Assembly (NCBI RefSeq): GCF_001625215.2
Contig: NC_030387.2
Location: 31,581,606 to 31,645,605, forward strand
DNA length: 64,000 nt
Direction of reading: 5' to 3'
Source of the DNA: Daucus carota subsp. sativus
Taxonomy: Eukaryota; Streptophyta; Magnoliopsida; Apiales; Apiaceae
Part shown: piece after piece, positions 33,563-44,197 of the stretch
How the letters are laid out: every line of letters starts with the position of its first letter
How positions within the stretch are numbered: the first letter of the stretch is position 1
Translations under genes and position numbers: made by a program
Notes under the pieces: generated by a model
Told to the model about the DNA's origin: nothing
Seen by the model: the letters and a program-made list of their open reading frames with translations, nothing else
Databases searched by the model: none

Positions 33563-33895
33563 ATACGGGCTTCAAATCTGGTGAAAAAGGTTAGACAAGG
33601 AACAGTAAGGACAAGTGAAAGATGAAATTTATGGCGGAGGAGGCAGGACAGATGAAATTTTTGGTGGAGGACGGTTTATTGAAAATCTATCTGATCGCAA
33701 ATATTTTAATATATCAGCACTGAATCTGAGAAATAAATTGAAAACGATAGCAGAAGAAATTCAGACGTACAGGCAGTGTCACATGGATTCTTTCGGAAAC
33801 ACAGACTGACAATCAACCCGCGGGTGGAAAACAAGCAGGCTAACGTATATTTAGAGATTTAAATACAGTGTCATTTTCGACCCACCCCGCCCCTA

Positions 33896-35026
33896 TGATA
33901 AAGTATATATTTATATATATTTTAGATGATAATTGTTCTCATATTAGTTATATTTTGCATTCAATTGGACATATATTAATTATATTTTAATATCTTATTG
34001 TAGGGAGCAAGGAATTCTAAATTGGAGAGGATTTGGAGCAAATTAGAAGAAAATTCGCAACTATTGGGCTACCCGCATTCGGAATATTGTTTGGGCCATA
34101 TCTTGAGTTTTAGAAGTCGGATTTGGGCGATTCAACAGCTCACGCGAAGATAATATAATTTTCTATCATTCTAGATGGGTCCAGATATCAAAAGCCCGCT
34201 GAAACAGCCCAGGAACAGGGGAGAAAGTCAACTGCGAATTTTGACCTTTTGGAAACCCATTCAGTTTCGGAATTGCCTTGTATATTCCTATTAGAATAAA
34301 AATACTTTTGTATTAGGTTTTATTAGATAGAGAATTACATACGTGCTACTGAGGAGAGCCACGGAGAAGAAGAGAAAGGATCGGTATTCTGTATCGATTT
34401 CTATTCTTTTTATGATTCTTATGTGTTTTACTATGATTATGATTGGCTAAACCTCGATTGTTGGAGGGCTGTTTTGAAGCCCTAAACTTTATGACAATGA
34501 TATTTTGATTTTCCGAGATATGTTCTTGATTGCACTTATATATACGTCAATGCTTATAGATATTCTTGAATTAACTGTGGTATGTGGACATCCAATTCAG
34601 TTATGTGATTGATATATCTGTAAAGTCAATTAATCTTTCTATGTGGTCCATGGGATTAATTGTATCAGTGTGTAATCTGTTTAGCCTTTCTATGTGGTCC
34701 ATGGGGTTATGCGGATAGCAGAGCTTGTTTCTATGTGGGCCATGACAAGTTCTCTATAAGTGTCTTTCAGTACATATCATAAGGGTTTCAGAGTATGTCA
34801 TGGGTTTAGTGGTGGATTAATATGCTTTCCAACATGCTTCTTTAATTGTTAAAAACACATTTGCTTTAGTTTAATAATTAGTTTAATTAATAGATAAAAC
34901 AAAATCCAATCGTTATTTCTTTGCAAAATATAAGTTAAGTGAGCCCTTGATTCCTGGCGTTGAACGATACCCTTACTTATTCTATATTATTATCGGCAGA
35001 AAAAGGGTTTAAATTGAGTCACATCA
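33896..35026 (+). repeat. 5' LTR of gag-only element
   Basis: 1131 bp. Its 3' part holds three copies of TTTCTATGTGG(T/G)CCATG at about 34638, 34687 and 34730. Confidence 0.95.
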
Positions 35027-35031
35027 ATTTT

Positions 35032-35050
35032 TGGCGCTGCGCCGCCGGGG
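35032..35050 (+). other. Primer binding site of gag-only element
   Basis: TGGCGCTGCGCCGCCGGGGA resembles the Athila-type tRNA-Asp primer site, differing mainly by added or changed bases in the middle. Confidence 0.7.
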
Positions 35051-35124
35051 ATTGAAATTCACTTTGCTTTTGTTTTGTATTAATTTTTGTCGTTGTGGTT
35101 TAAACGGTTTGTGTTTTCAGGTAC

Positions 35125-36462
35125 ATGGTCAAAACCCGTACATCTGAAGAACCTCTTGAACCGTTTGAAGATAATCCTGAGAAGCTCTTTCGTAAGAAGA
35201 GCGAGACTGAAAAAGATCAATTAGACAAGAAAAGTGGAGGGAAGCTCATTGTAGTCGATATGGCTATGGTACCTACACTTCGTGATGATGTTGCTGTTTC
35301 GGTTGCTAATATTGGCCATTCATGTATGGTCTATCCCAATCCTGCTGTGGGGAAAAGCAACAGTTTTGAAATCAAGCAGAATTTGCTCATGAGACTACCT
35401 GTCTTCCATGATCTTCCAACTGAGGAACCTAATCAACATCTCTCTAGGTTCGTGACTATTGTGGAAAGCATGGGACCTGACATGGCAGACCCTCAAATTC
35501 TGAAGATGAAGGCTTTTCCATTCTCTCTTGACGGATCAGCTCTTGACTGGCTAGAAGAATTGCCAGTGAGTTATATCACTTCTTGGGAAAAATTGGCCCA
35601 GGAATTCTTGCAGAAATTCTATCCGGCAACTCGAGTCATGAACATGAGAAGCCTAATAGCTGGAATTCATCAAAATGCCACTGAAACTTATGCTGAATAT
35701 TATGCAAGATTCCAAAAGCTGCAAAAGAGATGCCCACAACATGGATTTTCTAAGGGGAGTCTTCTTCATTTTTTCTATCAAGGTCTTCATGAAGGTGAAA
35801 AGAAACTCTTAAATTCAGCTGCTGGTGGTGCTTATGTAGATTTATCTCATGATGCTGCGGAGAAACTAATTGCTAAGGGAGCTGCTAATGAACTTCAATA
35901 TGGTAGTCGTGCAAGTTCTGGCACAACTCAGGGAGCTCAATCTGATCAAAGGCTCTCAAATATTGAGCAAAGTATCGAAAAACTGAATGCATTATTATTG
36001 AGCGCTAAAACACCGACAGCTCAAGTATGTGGTATTTGTTCAACTCCGGGACATTTTACTGATGGTTGTCCTACATTGGTTGAACCTACTTTTGAAGATG
36101 TTAATGCTGTTGGCTTTGGCAATCAAGGAGCAAACCAATTCTCTAATACATTCAATCCAAGATGGAAGGATCACCCCAATTTGAGGTACGGGAACACTAA
36201 CAATGTTTTGAATGGGTTTCAATTTCAAAACAATTCTGCACCATCTGGTTTTCTACAAAGGGGGCAAGTCCCTCAAAGCACGAACAATGATAACACTATT
36301 GAGAAATTACTGTCCAAGTTGGTGGATGGGCAAACGGAAATGCAAAAACAATGCACTACCAATTCTCAAGACATTAGAGAGATGCAGAAGTTGATTTCTT
36401 TTGAAGCAGCTCACGTGAATTCTGTCCAGTGTGTATGCATAATTCTTCATGGCTTATCTTAA
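35125..36462 (+). CDS. Gag protein of non-autonomous LTR retrotransposon
   Basis: 445 residues from the ATG at 35125, preceded by TTTTCAGGTAC. Residues 80-260 form a retrotransposon gag domain (LLMRLPVFHDLPTEEPNQHL, ALDWLEELPVSYITSWEKL, EFLQKFYP). At about 305-320 is a perfect CCHC zinc knuckle (CGICSTPGHFTDGC). The C-terminus crosses into a 44-bp direct repeat and ends SVQCVCIILHGLS, unlike a normal gag-pol link, so the frame appears to have been cut there by a rearrangement. Gag would form the virus-like particle core; for this element it may help package its RNA while pol comes from elsewhere. Confidence 0.9.
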   Translation: MVKTRTSEEPLEPFEDNPEKLFRKKSETEKDQLDKKSGGKLIVVDMAMVPTLRDDVAVSVANIGHSCMVYPNPAVGKSNSFEIKQNLLMRLPVFHDLPTEEPNQHLSRFVTIVESMGPDMADPQILKMKAFPFSLDGSALDWLEELPVSYITSWEKLAQEFLQKFYPATRVMNMRSLIAGIHQNATETYAEYYARFQKLQKRCPQHGFSKGSLLHFFYQGLHEGEKKLLNSAAGGAYVDLSHDAAEKLIAKGAANELQYGSRASSGTTQGAQSDQRLSNIEQSIEKLNALLLSAKTPTAQVCGICSTPGHFTDGCPTLVEPTFEDVNAVGFGNQGANQFSNTFNPRWKDHPNLRYGNTNNVLNGFQFQNNSAPSGFLQRGQVPQSTNNDNTIEKLLSKLVDGQTEMQKQCTTNSQDIREMQKLISFEAAHVNSVQCVCIILHGLS

Positions 36463-36591
36463 TTCAGTACATGACATCCAACGGTCCGGCCCAACTTCTG
36501 GCCCATCAATCCAGAATCCAGCCCGGTCCAAATGGTGTTTTTGCTCCTTTCTTTTGAAGCAGCTCACGTGAATTCTGTCCAGTGTGTATGC
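36395..36591. repeat. 44-bp direct repeat spanning the gag stop region
   Basis: TTTCTTTTGAAGCAGCTCAC and its continuation to GTGTGTATGC occurs at 36395-36438 and 36548-36591. The gag stop lies in the 109-bp insert between them. Confidence 0.9.
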
Positions 36592-36615
36592 TTATGCAGG
36601 TAGAAATAAAAGAAT

Positions 36616-36689
36616 TGTTACCGGAAGGATTTGAACCCTTGGCCTCAAGCCTGCAAAACAAGCTAATAACCACTCGGCCAACTACAACA
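36616..36689 (-). pseudogene. tRNA-like sequence (degenerate)
   Basis: On the minus strand this 74-nt stretch has an A box match (TGGCCGAGTGG), a B box match (GGTTCAAATCC) and a possible acceptor stem GTTGTAG/CGGTAAC. An anticodon-like stem AGCTTG/CAGGCT is also present. The D stem does not close, so a working tRNA is unlikely. It may be a tRNA pseudogene or a SINE head carried by the retroelement. Confidence 0.4.
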
Positions 36690-36769
36690 CTTGAAACATA
36701 TGTCACTGCACTTCATTATAATTATTCAGGGCAGTTTTCTTAACTCTTCTTTTAGATATTAATTAATCT

Positions 36770-36806
36770 ATTATATTATATTATATTATATTATATTATA
36801 TATTAT
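36770..36806. repeat. (TATAT/ATTAT)n microsatellite
   Basis: Seven or so TATAT-type pentanucleotide units within the noncoding part of the gag-only element. Confidence 0.85.
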
Positions 36807-38551
36807 TCATCGAGGACAATGAACCATCCAAGTGTGGGGAGGTGTTCTCAAGAATATTATTATTATTATTATTTATATATATATTTTTAAAAATCTAAAA
36901 AAAAATATGAAAATTTTAAAAAATTTTGTATATAATTATCTTGTCTCAAAGCATGTTTAGTGAGTACTTATACACATATTGTAGACTAATTTGCATGATT
37001 AATTCTGAGCATCATGTCCATGATAAAAATCATTCAATGCATGATAATTCCTTGTGTGTGCTTGCGAAAATTTTAAAACTTGAGATGCATCTTAGTCAAT
37101 TTCTATGAGTAAAGCATGCTTTCACCTTGTGAGATTTTGAGCTTAATTTATGATTGATAATATTTTTATCAATCTAATTCTTTTGTTGAGTGGTGTTCAT
37201 CATTTGGCTTGTTGCTCTAGAACTTGGTTTGAACCTTATTGAGATGAAATGTTATCTGTATGCATGAAAATGATAAAGGCACTAGGATTAACCTCATCTA
37301 TCCAAACAGTACCCGAGAATTATATCCTTAGTGAACCCTCTTGAGCTTGTATCCGTTTTTTTTTTGTTTATCGCCAATCTATGAATTTTGAGCCTACTTG
37401 TTTATTCTTGTCTTGATGACTAGTAGAGCATTTTTTGATTCATTGGAGCAGTGGTTAACATTCAAGTGTGGGGATTTCTTTGTCAAAGGGTGAAAGTTTG
37501 ATGGGAATCAAGAAAAAAAAAAAGAGACATGGAAAAAAAAAACAAAGTATCAAGTACTCCTTTGAGATCAATGAGTGGCAATTGCAATGTCATATGAAAA
37601 GGACGATCCATGTGCACGTGCTGGTATTAAGCACAATTGTACTAGAAATTAAGGGGATCAAATTAATTCCTCTTATTTTTCTTGGTGACTTTTCACTGCC
37701 CTTGGTTACTGGAGAAAAACTTGACTTTGAAAAAAAAAAAAGAAAAAAAAGAAAAAGAAAAAAAAATAGCAAGTGGAGAATGTGTTCATTGGTGTTACAA
37801 TGTGAAAGAGGGGAAGTACGGAATATGTACTTGGGCTTTAATGCTTGTGAAAGCTTGATCACCTTTTACATGATTCAATTCTCATGTTGAGTGCTTAATC
37901 AAAAGTGAACATTTTGCTCTATTAGTTATCGAGTTAGCCACTTGTTAGCTTATTTCTTTGATATCCTACCCCCTACCTAAGCCTCGTTACAACCCTTAAC
38001 AAAGTCCTTTTGATTTGTGCGTGCATATATACAGAGTAGTGGAGATTTGGTAGACAATCAAGTTTATGACAGTGCATGTCCATATTGATTGAATTTGAGT
38101 GAAACATTTACACCCAAACACTTGTGTGAATTGAGAGTAATGTGAGATTTTCTACCCATAGCATGCTTACTTATTGGATGCGACTTTGATGTCTATTTCA
38201 TGATATTTTTGTCTATATAGACACTGTGTGCATACTTGGATTGTTGTGTATAAATGGTGCATAAGTGATAGTACTTGTACTTCCACACATGTTCAGATTG
38301 TTATGTAAGTGAGGTTTGCATATGTGGAGTACTATGATGATTTCTTTGCTTGAGACTTGGTGATTAAAAATATTTGATTTTGTGGGTATATCTTCTATAA
38401 ACCCTCACGAGACAACACTCGTCCTACTAGGGCTGCCTAGGGGTTTAACGGCTTGTTGCATACGCTCAATGCAATCGTGTCATCTACGAAAGTGATGTTA
38501 GTAGTTAGTAATATTTTTATTCTTTGTTTGCCCGAGGACGTGCAATATGCT

Positions 38552-38566
38552 AAGTGTGGGGATATT
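38552..38566 (+). other. Polypurine tract of gag-only element
   Basis: AAGTGTGGGGATATT abuts the 3' LTR. The 11-mer AAGTGTGGGGA also occurs at 36830 and 37464 inside the element. Confidence 0.75.
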
Positions 38567-39697
38567 TGATAAAGTATATATTTATATATATTTTAGATGA
38601 TAATTGTTCTCATATTAGTTATATTTTGCATTCAATTGGACATATATTAATTATATTTTAATATCTTATTGTAGGGAGCAAGGAATTCTAAATTGGAGAG
38701 GATTTGGAGCAAATTAGAAGAAAATTCGCAACTATTGGGCTACCCGCATTCGGAATATTGTTTGGGCCATATCTTGAGTTTTAGAAGTCGGATTTGGGCG
38801 ATTCAACAGCTCACGCGAAGATAATATAATTTTCTATCATTCTAGATGGGTCCAGATATCAAAAGCCCGCTGAAACAGCCCAGGAACAGGGGAGAAAGTC
38901 AACTGCGAATTTTGACCTTTTGGAAACCCATTCAGTTTCGGAATTGCCTTGTATATTCCTATTAGAATAAAAATACTTTTGTATTAGGTTTTATTAGATA
39001 GAGAATTACATACGTGCTACTGAGGAGAGCCACGGAGAAGAAGAGAAAGGATCGGTATTCTGTATCGATTTCTATTCTTTTTATGATTCTTATGTGTTTT
39101 ACTATGATTATGATTGGCTAAACCTCGATTGTTGGAGGGCTGTTTTGAAGCCCTAAACTTTATGACAATGATATTTTGATTTTCCGAGATATGTTCTTGA
39201 TTGCACTTATATATACGTCAATGCTTATAGATATTCTTGAATTAACTGTGGTATGTGGACATCCAATTCAGTTATGTGATTGATATATCTGTAAAGTCAA
39301 TTAATCTTTCTATGTGGTCCATGGGATTAATTGTATCAGTGTGTAATCTGTTTAGCCTTTCTATGTGGTCCATGGGGTTATGCGGATAGCAGAGCTTGTT
39401 TCTATGTGGGCCATGACAAGTTCTCTATAAGTGTCTTTCAGTACATATCATAAGGGTTTCAGAGTATGTCATGGGTTTAGTGGTGGATTAATATGCTTTC
39501 CAACATGCTTCTTTAATTGTTAAAAACACATTTGCTTTAGTTTAATAATTAGTTTAATTAATAGATAAAACAAAATCCAATCGTTATTTCTTTGCAAAAT
39601 ATAAGTTAAGTGAGCCCTTGATTCCTGGCGTTGAACGATACCCTTACTTATTCTATATTATTATCGGCAGAAAAAGGGTTTAAATTGAGTCACATCA
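38567..39697 (+). repeat. 3' LTR of gag-only element
   Basis: 1131 bp, identical by eye to the 5' LTR. Confidence 0.95.
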
Positions 39698-39702
39698 CCC
39701 TA

Positions 39703-40330
39703 CCATAAACACAAAGAACACTACACACTCTTCTTTTGGTTTTATTCTCCACCCTTCACCCTTCTGTTTGGACTCTTTTCTCTTGAAATTTGTGCTTTCA
39801 ATTCTTCCTATTCCTTTCTCTAATTTCACTATTTTTCCATCGGCTTCATCTTTTACCATTTATTTAGTTCTTATATATACATGAAAATTATAATTTCATA
39901 TATATTTTGGTTATTAGGTTGTGGAGAAGTAATTAACTACTGTATATAATTTCAGGTCATGGCCATACCAAATTAGTTGAAGACTCACTGACAGAATCTA
40001 TGCAAAATGTCACACGTACCTTCAACCCTTTTCTGTGCCTGCTAGTTATAATGTTTATTTCCCCAATTAGTCCAAAACTAGTTTGCTAATGAAAAAGAAA
40101 AGATTGTTGTATTTATCTCGCAAATAGTAAAACGGTACATTCAAGATATTGGCCTCTCAATTTTAGCTTTTACCGGATCAAATGCATGCAAAAATTAAGA
40201 GATCCACTGTTGATCTGTGCATCAGTGTCTGATGGCTACATGTTCCAAGAAATTAATTGTAAATGCAATTCTGATGCACTCTTGTCTCAGGTTCAATTTA
40301 AATCAATTATGATCTAAATGATGAGGATTA
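39703..40330. other. Spacer downstream of HD-Zip gene
   Basis: A pyrimidine-rich stretch at 39720-39850, then AT-rich DNA. The part nearest 40330 is probably the HD-Zip 3' UTR. No other gene seen. Confidence 0.5.
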
Positions 40331-41499
40331 TTAGTGGAAATTTTGCTGCTCAGGCCATGGCCAAAAACCAGCTGGGTGCTCGTCGATGCCATTGAACATG
40401 CTGACGAAGGCCTGGTCGGGAACTGTTTGATTGAGTCCTTGATGAGCTTGAAGAAGGTCTGGTGCAGATGATGAACTTTGGAGAAATATTTGAGTCAGAC
40501 CTATACCACGCATATGATCAATTTTCAATTGGCATAAATAATAGGAATTAAAGCCTAGTAGTACTTAGTTTACTGAATGTTTGAAAATTGCAAAATAATG
40601 TTCTTGGAGAAATCAGAGTTATTGCATTTTAAACTAAATAATTTGATTACCTGCAGTAGTGTTGACATGATCACTACTATGTTCATTTTCACTTGCATTG
40701 CTCCAGGAACCTTCATGAGTTTCTTTGTTGAGGTTGATGTTCCTGTCCTCATTGCCTGATTCTCTCGCTTTAAGTGCTATTAACTGTGCCCATGGTATAC
40801 TCGTATAAACAACTAATTCCGGGATCAAGTTAATCAAATTGAACAAATGCAGAAATTCATAGATGATGTCAAAAATTATTCTGAGGCCTAGTGATAGAGA
40901 AGTCCTCTTGTAGTCTTGTACGTACCTCTCCTTGGAGTTGTTTGTTGCGAGACCTGAGGGAATCATTATCAGCCTTCAGAGAATCAAATTGTCGCTTAAG
41001 AATGTCATAGTCTCTCTCCAATTGCTTGGTCTTCCACCTAGCCCTCCTGTTCTGGAACCATATAGCAATCTGTCTGGGCTGTAGTCCGAGAGACCTAGCC
41101 AGCTGCATTTTCCTCTCAGGTTCAAGCTTGTTACCCAACTCGAAGCTCTTCTCGAGTGCCTTCACTTGCTCCGAGTTGAGCCTCCTCTTCCTCTCTCCAA
41201 CTGACTGTGATCCATCATCCGACATGTCATCCTCTGCTCTCACCTCTTCACACCTCTCTATTCCAGTATATGACATGGATCTACCCATCAACAGTGGTGA
41301 CACACCTGCAGATCATGCTTATTTACATCATTACTACCACTATTTACAAGAGAGAGAGAGAGAGAGGGAGGGGGAGGGAGAGGGGGAGAGAGAGAGAGAG
41401 ACCTTGATATTCATGGGGAGAGATGGAATTAGGATCAAGATAGGGTTGAAACATATTAGGTTCAGCTGGGAGCTGAAAAGACATATCGTTGAAAATCAT
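40331..41499 (-). CDS. HD-Zip class I transcription factor, ATHB3/ATHB20-like
   Basis: Four exons on the minus strand, 41499-41403, 41305-40926, 40783-40651 and 40500-40331, sum to 780 nt and 259 residues. The homeodomain (about 70-130) starts [19 protein letters not shown] and includes the recognition helix [13 protein letters not shown]. It runs directly into a leucine zipper (about 131-165; [20 protein letters not shown]). The C-terminus [21 protein letters not shown] matches the ATHB3/20/13/23 subgroup. HD-Zip I factors bind CAAT(A/T)ATTG as dimers and control growth and stress responses; this is family knowledge. An in-frame TAA lies directly before the ATG at 41499, which fixes the start. 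Intron 1 has a long CT tract at its donor. Confidence 0.93.
41350..41401. repeat. GA microsatellite in HD-Zip intron 1
   Basis: (GA)n with GAGGG interruptions fills half of the 97-bp first intron and overlaps its donor (on the minus strand GTCTCTCTC). Confidence 0.85.
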
Positions 41500-41732
41500 T
41501 TATATGATCAACAGGTGCTGCCAAATCTCTTCAGCTTTCTTTTCTGTTTTATAGGGGTTTCTATATAGTAATATATATGACTTATGGAGATTGCTTCTTA
41601 GATCTTGTAATATGGAGCTGGAGAAAGATGGCTAGCTAGAGATAAGCCATGAACATGGGTGTCAAGAAATGCAGCACTGGAAAACAGCCATAATCTGTTG
41701 GAGGGAATTGTGTGTGTATGTGGCTGTGGAGT

Positions 41733-41746
41733 TTTTATTATATATC
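41733..41746 (-). promoter_or_regulatory. Probable TATA box of HD-Zip gene
   Basis: On the minus strand GATATATAATAAAA lies about 235 bases before the start codon, leaving a 5' UTR near 200 bases. Confidence 0.45.
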
Positions 41747-41759
41747 TTAGTAGTATATT

Positions 41760-42743
41760 ATTTGACTTCCTGTGCATAACTTGATATATACTGCATCATA
41801 TTTTTTTACTTGCTAATGCATTTCCTACCGGGAAGAGAGATTCTCCATACTGCAATAAGGTGCTGGGTTTCTTTACACTTTTTTTTCCTTTAACTGATTG
41901 CCTTTTCAAGGTCCTGTTGGGATTTATGATAACTTTATCGGGTAAGCAATATTTATTATTAATTAATTACTAGAAGGTGGTCTAAATAATGAGTTTTATA
42001 TATTTAATTTGAGTCTTAATTAAACGGATTATTATAGTACATACAAAAAACTTATTCGAAAATAAGAAGGGTTTTTTTTGATAACTGCTTATAAGTAATT
42101 TCATAAAATTAAGACTATTATCAGTTAGGCAAACTTAAACATATATAATTAATATATGATGATGTGTTTGACTAAGATATATTTTAACAAAAAAGATGTC
42201 ATACATATTTTCAATATTTTTTATTTACTACTTTTTTGTCCTATTTTAATTGTTTTTTTATATTTTTACACATATTTTAAGGTGTTCAAAACTCATATCT
42301 AAACATAATTATTATTTATAAAATTTGTATCAAATAAAAACTTATAATATCTAACTTTAATTTGATATAAGAATTAAAATTTGTTATCAAGTATAATCAT
42401 TAATTTATAACCAATATAAATGTTTGGCCGAAGATCATCATCCCTCATCGGAGATATTGGGAGATGCACTTCTCAGTTTTAAGGGAGCAGTACTTTATTT
42501 TCTTTAGGAAGCAAACCATGTGTTTGCACATTGATTCCTTTAGTTTATTAATTAATAAACTGATGTGCTGCAGGTTGATGAGAAGATTCAAGAGGAAATG
42601 AGCTGTTTTGCTGGCTTTCTATACCAGTTGCGGACATATATATAAAGGGATCCTGAATCCATATATATATATACACACAACCAGCACAGAGATTTATTTC
42701 GATTTTTCAATTCGGGTGCTAGCCACCTAATCCACTACCTAGT
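41760..42743. other. HD-Zip upstream spacer
   Basis: AT-rich; no gene or bounded element recognised. Confidence 0.5.
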
Positions 42744-42744
42744 A

Positions 42745-42979
42745 CTCCCTCCGTCCCACCAGGTTCTTTACGCTACTTTTCGACACGTATTTTTAGGCTC
42801 CTATAAAATATAGTTCCATAATATATTTTATTTTAAAAAAAATCCTGAAAAAAAGTTAGACGTTTAAACTTTTATACAGAAAAAAAATAAATTAAAAAAA
42901 GGTTATTGAACTATACTTTATAAGAGCCTCAAAATGCGTGCAAACAGTGAACGTAAACATCCTGGTGGGACGGAGGGAG
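42745..42979. mobile_element. Stowaway-like MITE
   Basis: The inverted ends CTCCCTCCGTCCCACCAGG and CCTGGTGGGACGGAGGGAG match perfectly over 19 bp. They are flanked by TA (42743-42744, 42980-42981), the Tc1/mariner-type target. The 235-bp element is noncoding; ACTATA(C)TTTATA-type inner arms also pair. Confidence 0.95.
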
Positions 42980-43341
42980 TATATGACATGTATGTATATT
43001 CAACTTGCTCGAAATTTAAGCAGAGATATAGTCATGGAAAAATGATGGAACAAGAAATATATGAATGTATAATGCACCTTTTCTGAACCTGCTTTTGGCA
43101 ATTACGAAAACAAACGCAAAATTGGAAACCCTATGAGTTATATAACGTTAAAACATAAGATTGCTGAAAATAAAGATGCTTTTTCATGAAGCAGAGGTAG
43201 GGCAAGAGACAATAAGCCATGTCATTACCCCTACATACTCACATGCATGCAGCATGACAAATTTGCATGGGATCGGTGTACGTCACATTTTTGTCTATGA
43301 AGCTTCACCTCTTTCTCTCCCGGTTTCTCTTCGTGTGTTGC

Positions 43342-43568
43342 TCCCTCAGTCCTCTTTAGTTGTCATTGTTTTTGTTCCGGTCAAATTAATCACTGAAATT
43401 TATTAATATTTTATCAAGTGAAAAAATAAAAAAATATGTTATCAGAAATAATTTTTAATCTAATTTAACATGTAACTTTTAGTTTTTTAAAATAATGAAA
43501 GGGTAAATCTTTGGTTAAAAATTAGTCAATTTGACCAACTGTGACAATTAAAAAGGGACGGAAGGAGT
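43342..43568. mobile_element. Stowaway-like MITE, diverged
   Basis: Ends CTCCCTCAGTCC and GGGACGGAAGGAG are imperfect inverted repeats of the same type as the element at 42745. GGTCAAATTAATCACTG and CAGTTGGTCAAATTGACTAA-type inner motifs also pair. Confidence 0.75.
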
Positions 43569-43837
43569 AGTAGTCCTGTTTCCGGGTTTTGGACTTAATT
43601 TAATAGAAGTGAAAAATTATTTAAAAGTAAAATATAATTTTATGATACATATGTTTCTATTATAATTTGATATTATTAAGTATAAAATTTAAATTTTCAT
43701 AATAAAATATTATAAATTATCTTCTGATATGATTCATAATTTAATATTAGAAGAAATTAAGATTTCCACTTATCAAATTTTAATTTAAAACAAAATTGGT
43801 TTATAATTTATTTTTGGGCTTTTTTATTAATAATCAC

Positions 43838-44197
43838 GTTTTCAATCTTATTTCCAAAAATACTACCTTATCCAATCTTATTTTCAAAAATACTACCTTC
43901 TCTAAAATATTTTCAAAAATACTGTGGTTGCATATGCAACCATATATGCAACTGAATTCCTGATTTCAAGTTCCAGTTTTCAAATGTCATTTTCGACCTC
44001 ATATTTGGAATCGATATATATAATGACATTTGAAAACTGGAACTTGAAATCAGGAATTCAGTTGCATATATGGTTGCATATGCAACCACCGTATTTTTGG
44101 AAAATATTTTCAAAAAGGTAGTATTTTTGAAAATATTTTAGAGGTTTGAAAATAAGATTGGATAAGGTAGTATTTTTGAAAATAAGATTGAAAAAAC
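43838..44197. mobile_element. Foldback MITE with 67-bp perfect inner arms
   Basis: The whole 360 bp folds on itself around a 30-nt loop (43992-44021). The inner arms match perfectly for about 67 bp from TGGTTGCATATGCAACC to AATGTCATT. The outer arms carry repeated CAAAAATACTACCTT and CAATCTTATTTTC on the left and their complements on the right. The arms also contain the self-complementary GGTTGCATATGCAACC. No target duplication was certain. Confidence 0.85.

Larger units (their letters stand above)
20707..33809 (+). pseudogene. Possible host gene fragment split by the Tat element
   Basis: Left of the element, 20707-20765 follows CCCCAG and is open as a short exon (EDRQLMQRNVLAANPIKQF) up to a GTAATT donor-like site. 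Right of it, 33609-33809 is open for about 64 codons ending in TGA, with GGGGRTDEIFGGGRFIENLS and HMDSFGNTD, unlike transposon proteins. Both are on the plus strand and lie only about 130 bp apart once the element is removed. I do not recognise the family, and the two pieces do not join in frame in any way I could show. They could be a decayed gene or chance open frames. Confidence 0.25.
33896..39697 (+). mobile_element. Complete gag-only (non-autonomous) Athila-like LTR retrotransposon
   Basis: A 5,802-bp element with 1131-bp TG...CA LTRs (33896-35026, 38567-39697) that read as identical, and a CCCTA target duplication (33891-33895, 39698-39702). It has a primer binding site, a gag gene, a purine tract, and no protease, reverse transcriptase or integrase. 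The 2.1 kb after gag is noncoding. It must have moved using proteins of another element. The primer site and gag style suggest an Athila relative; the gag-only layout resembles TR-GAG elements. Confidence 0.93.

Noticed and set aside
36616..36689. Functional tRNA gene on the minus strand
   Set aside because: The D stem does not close and several stem pairs are lost; kept only as a tRNA-like pseudogene.
37468..37890. 140-codon lysine-rich frame in the gag-only element
   Set aside because: It is made by poly(A)-rich low-complexity DNA and has no similarity to pol or env.
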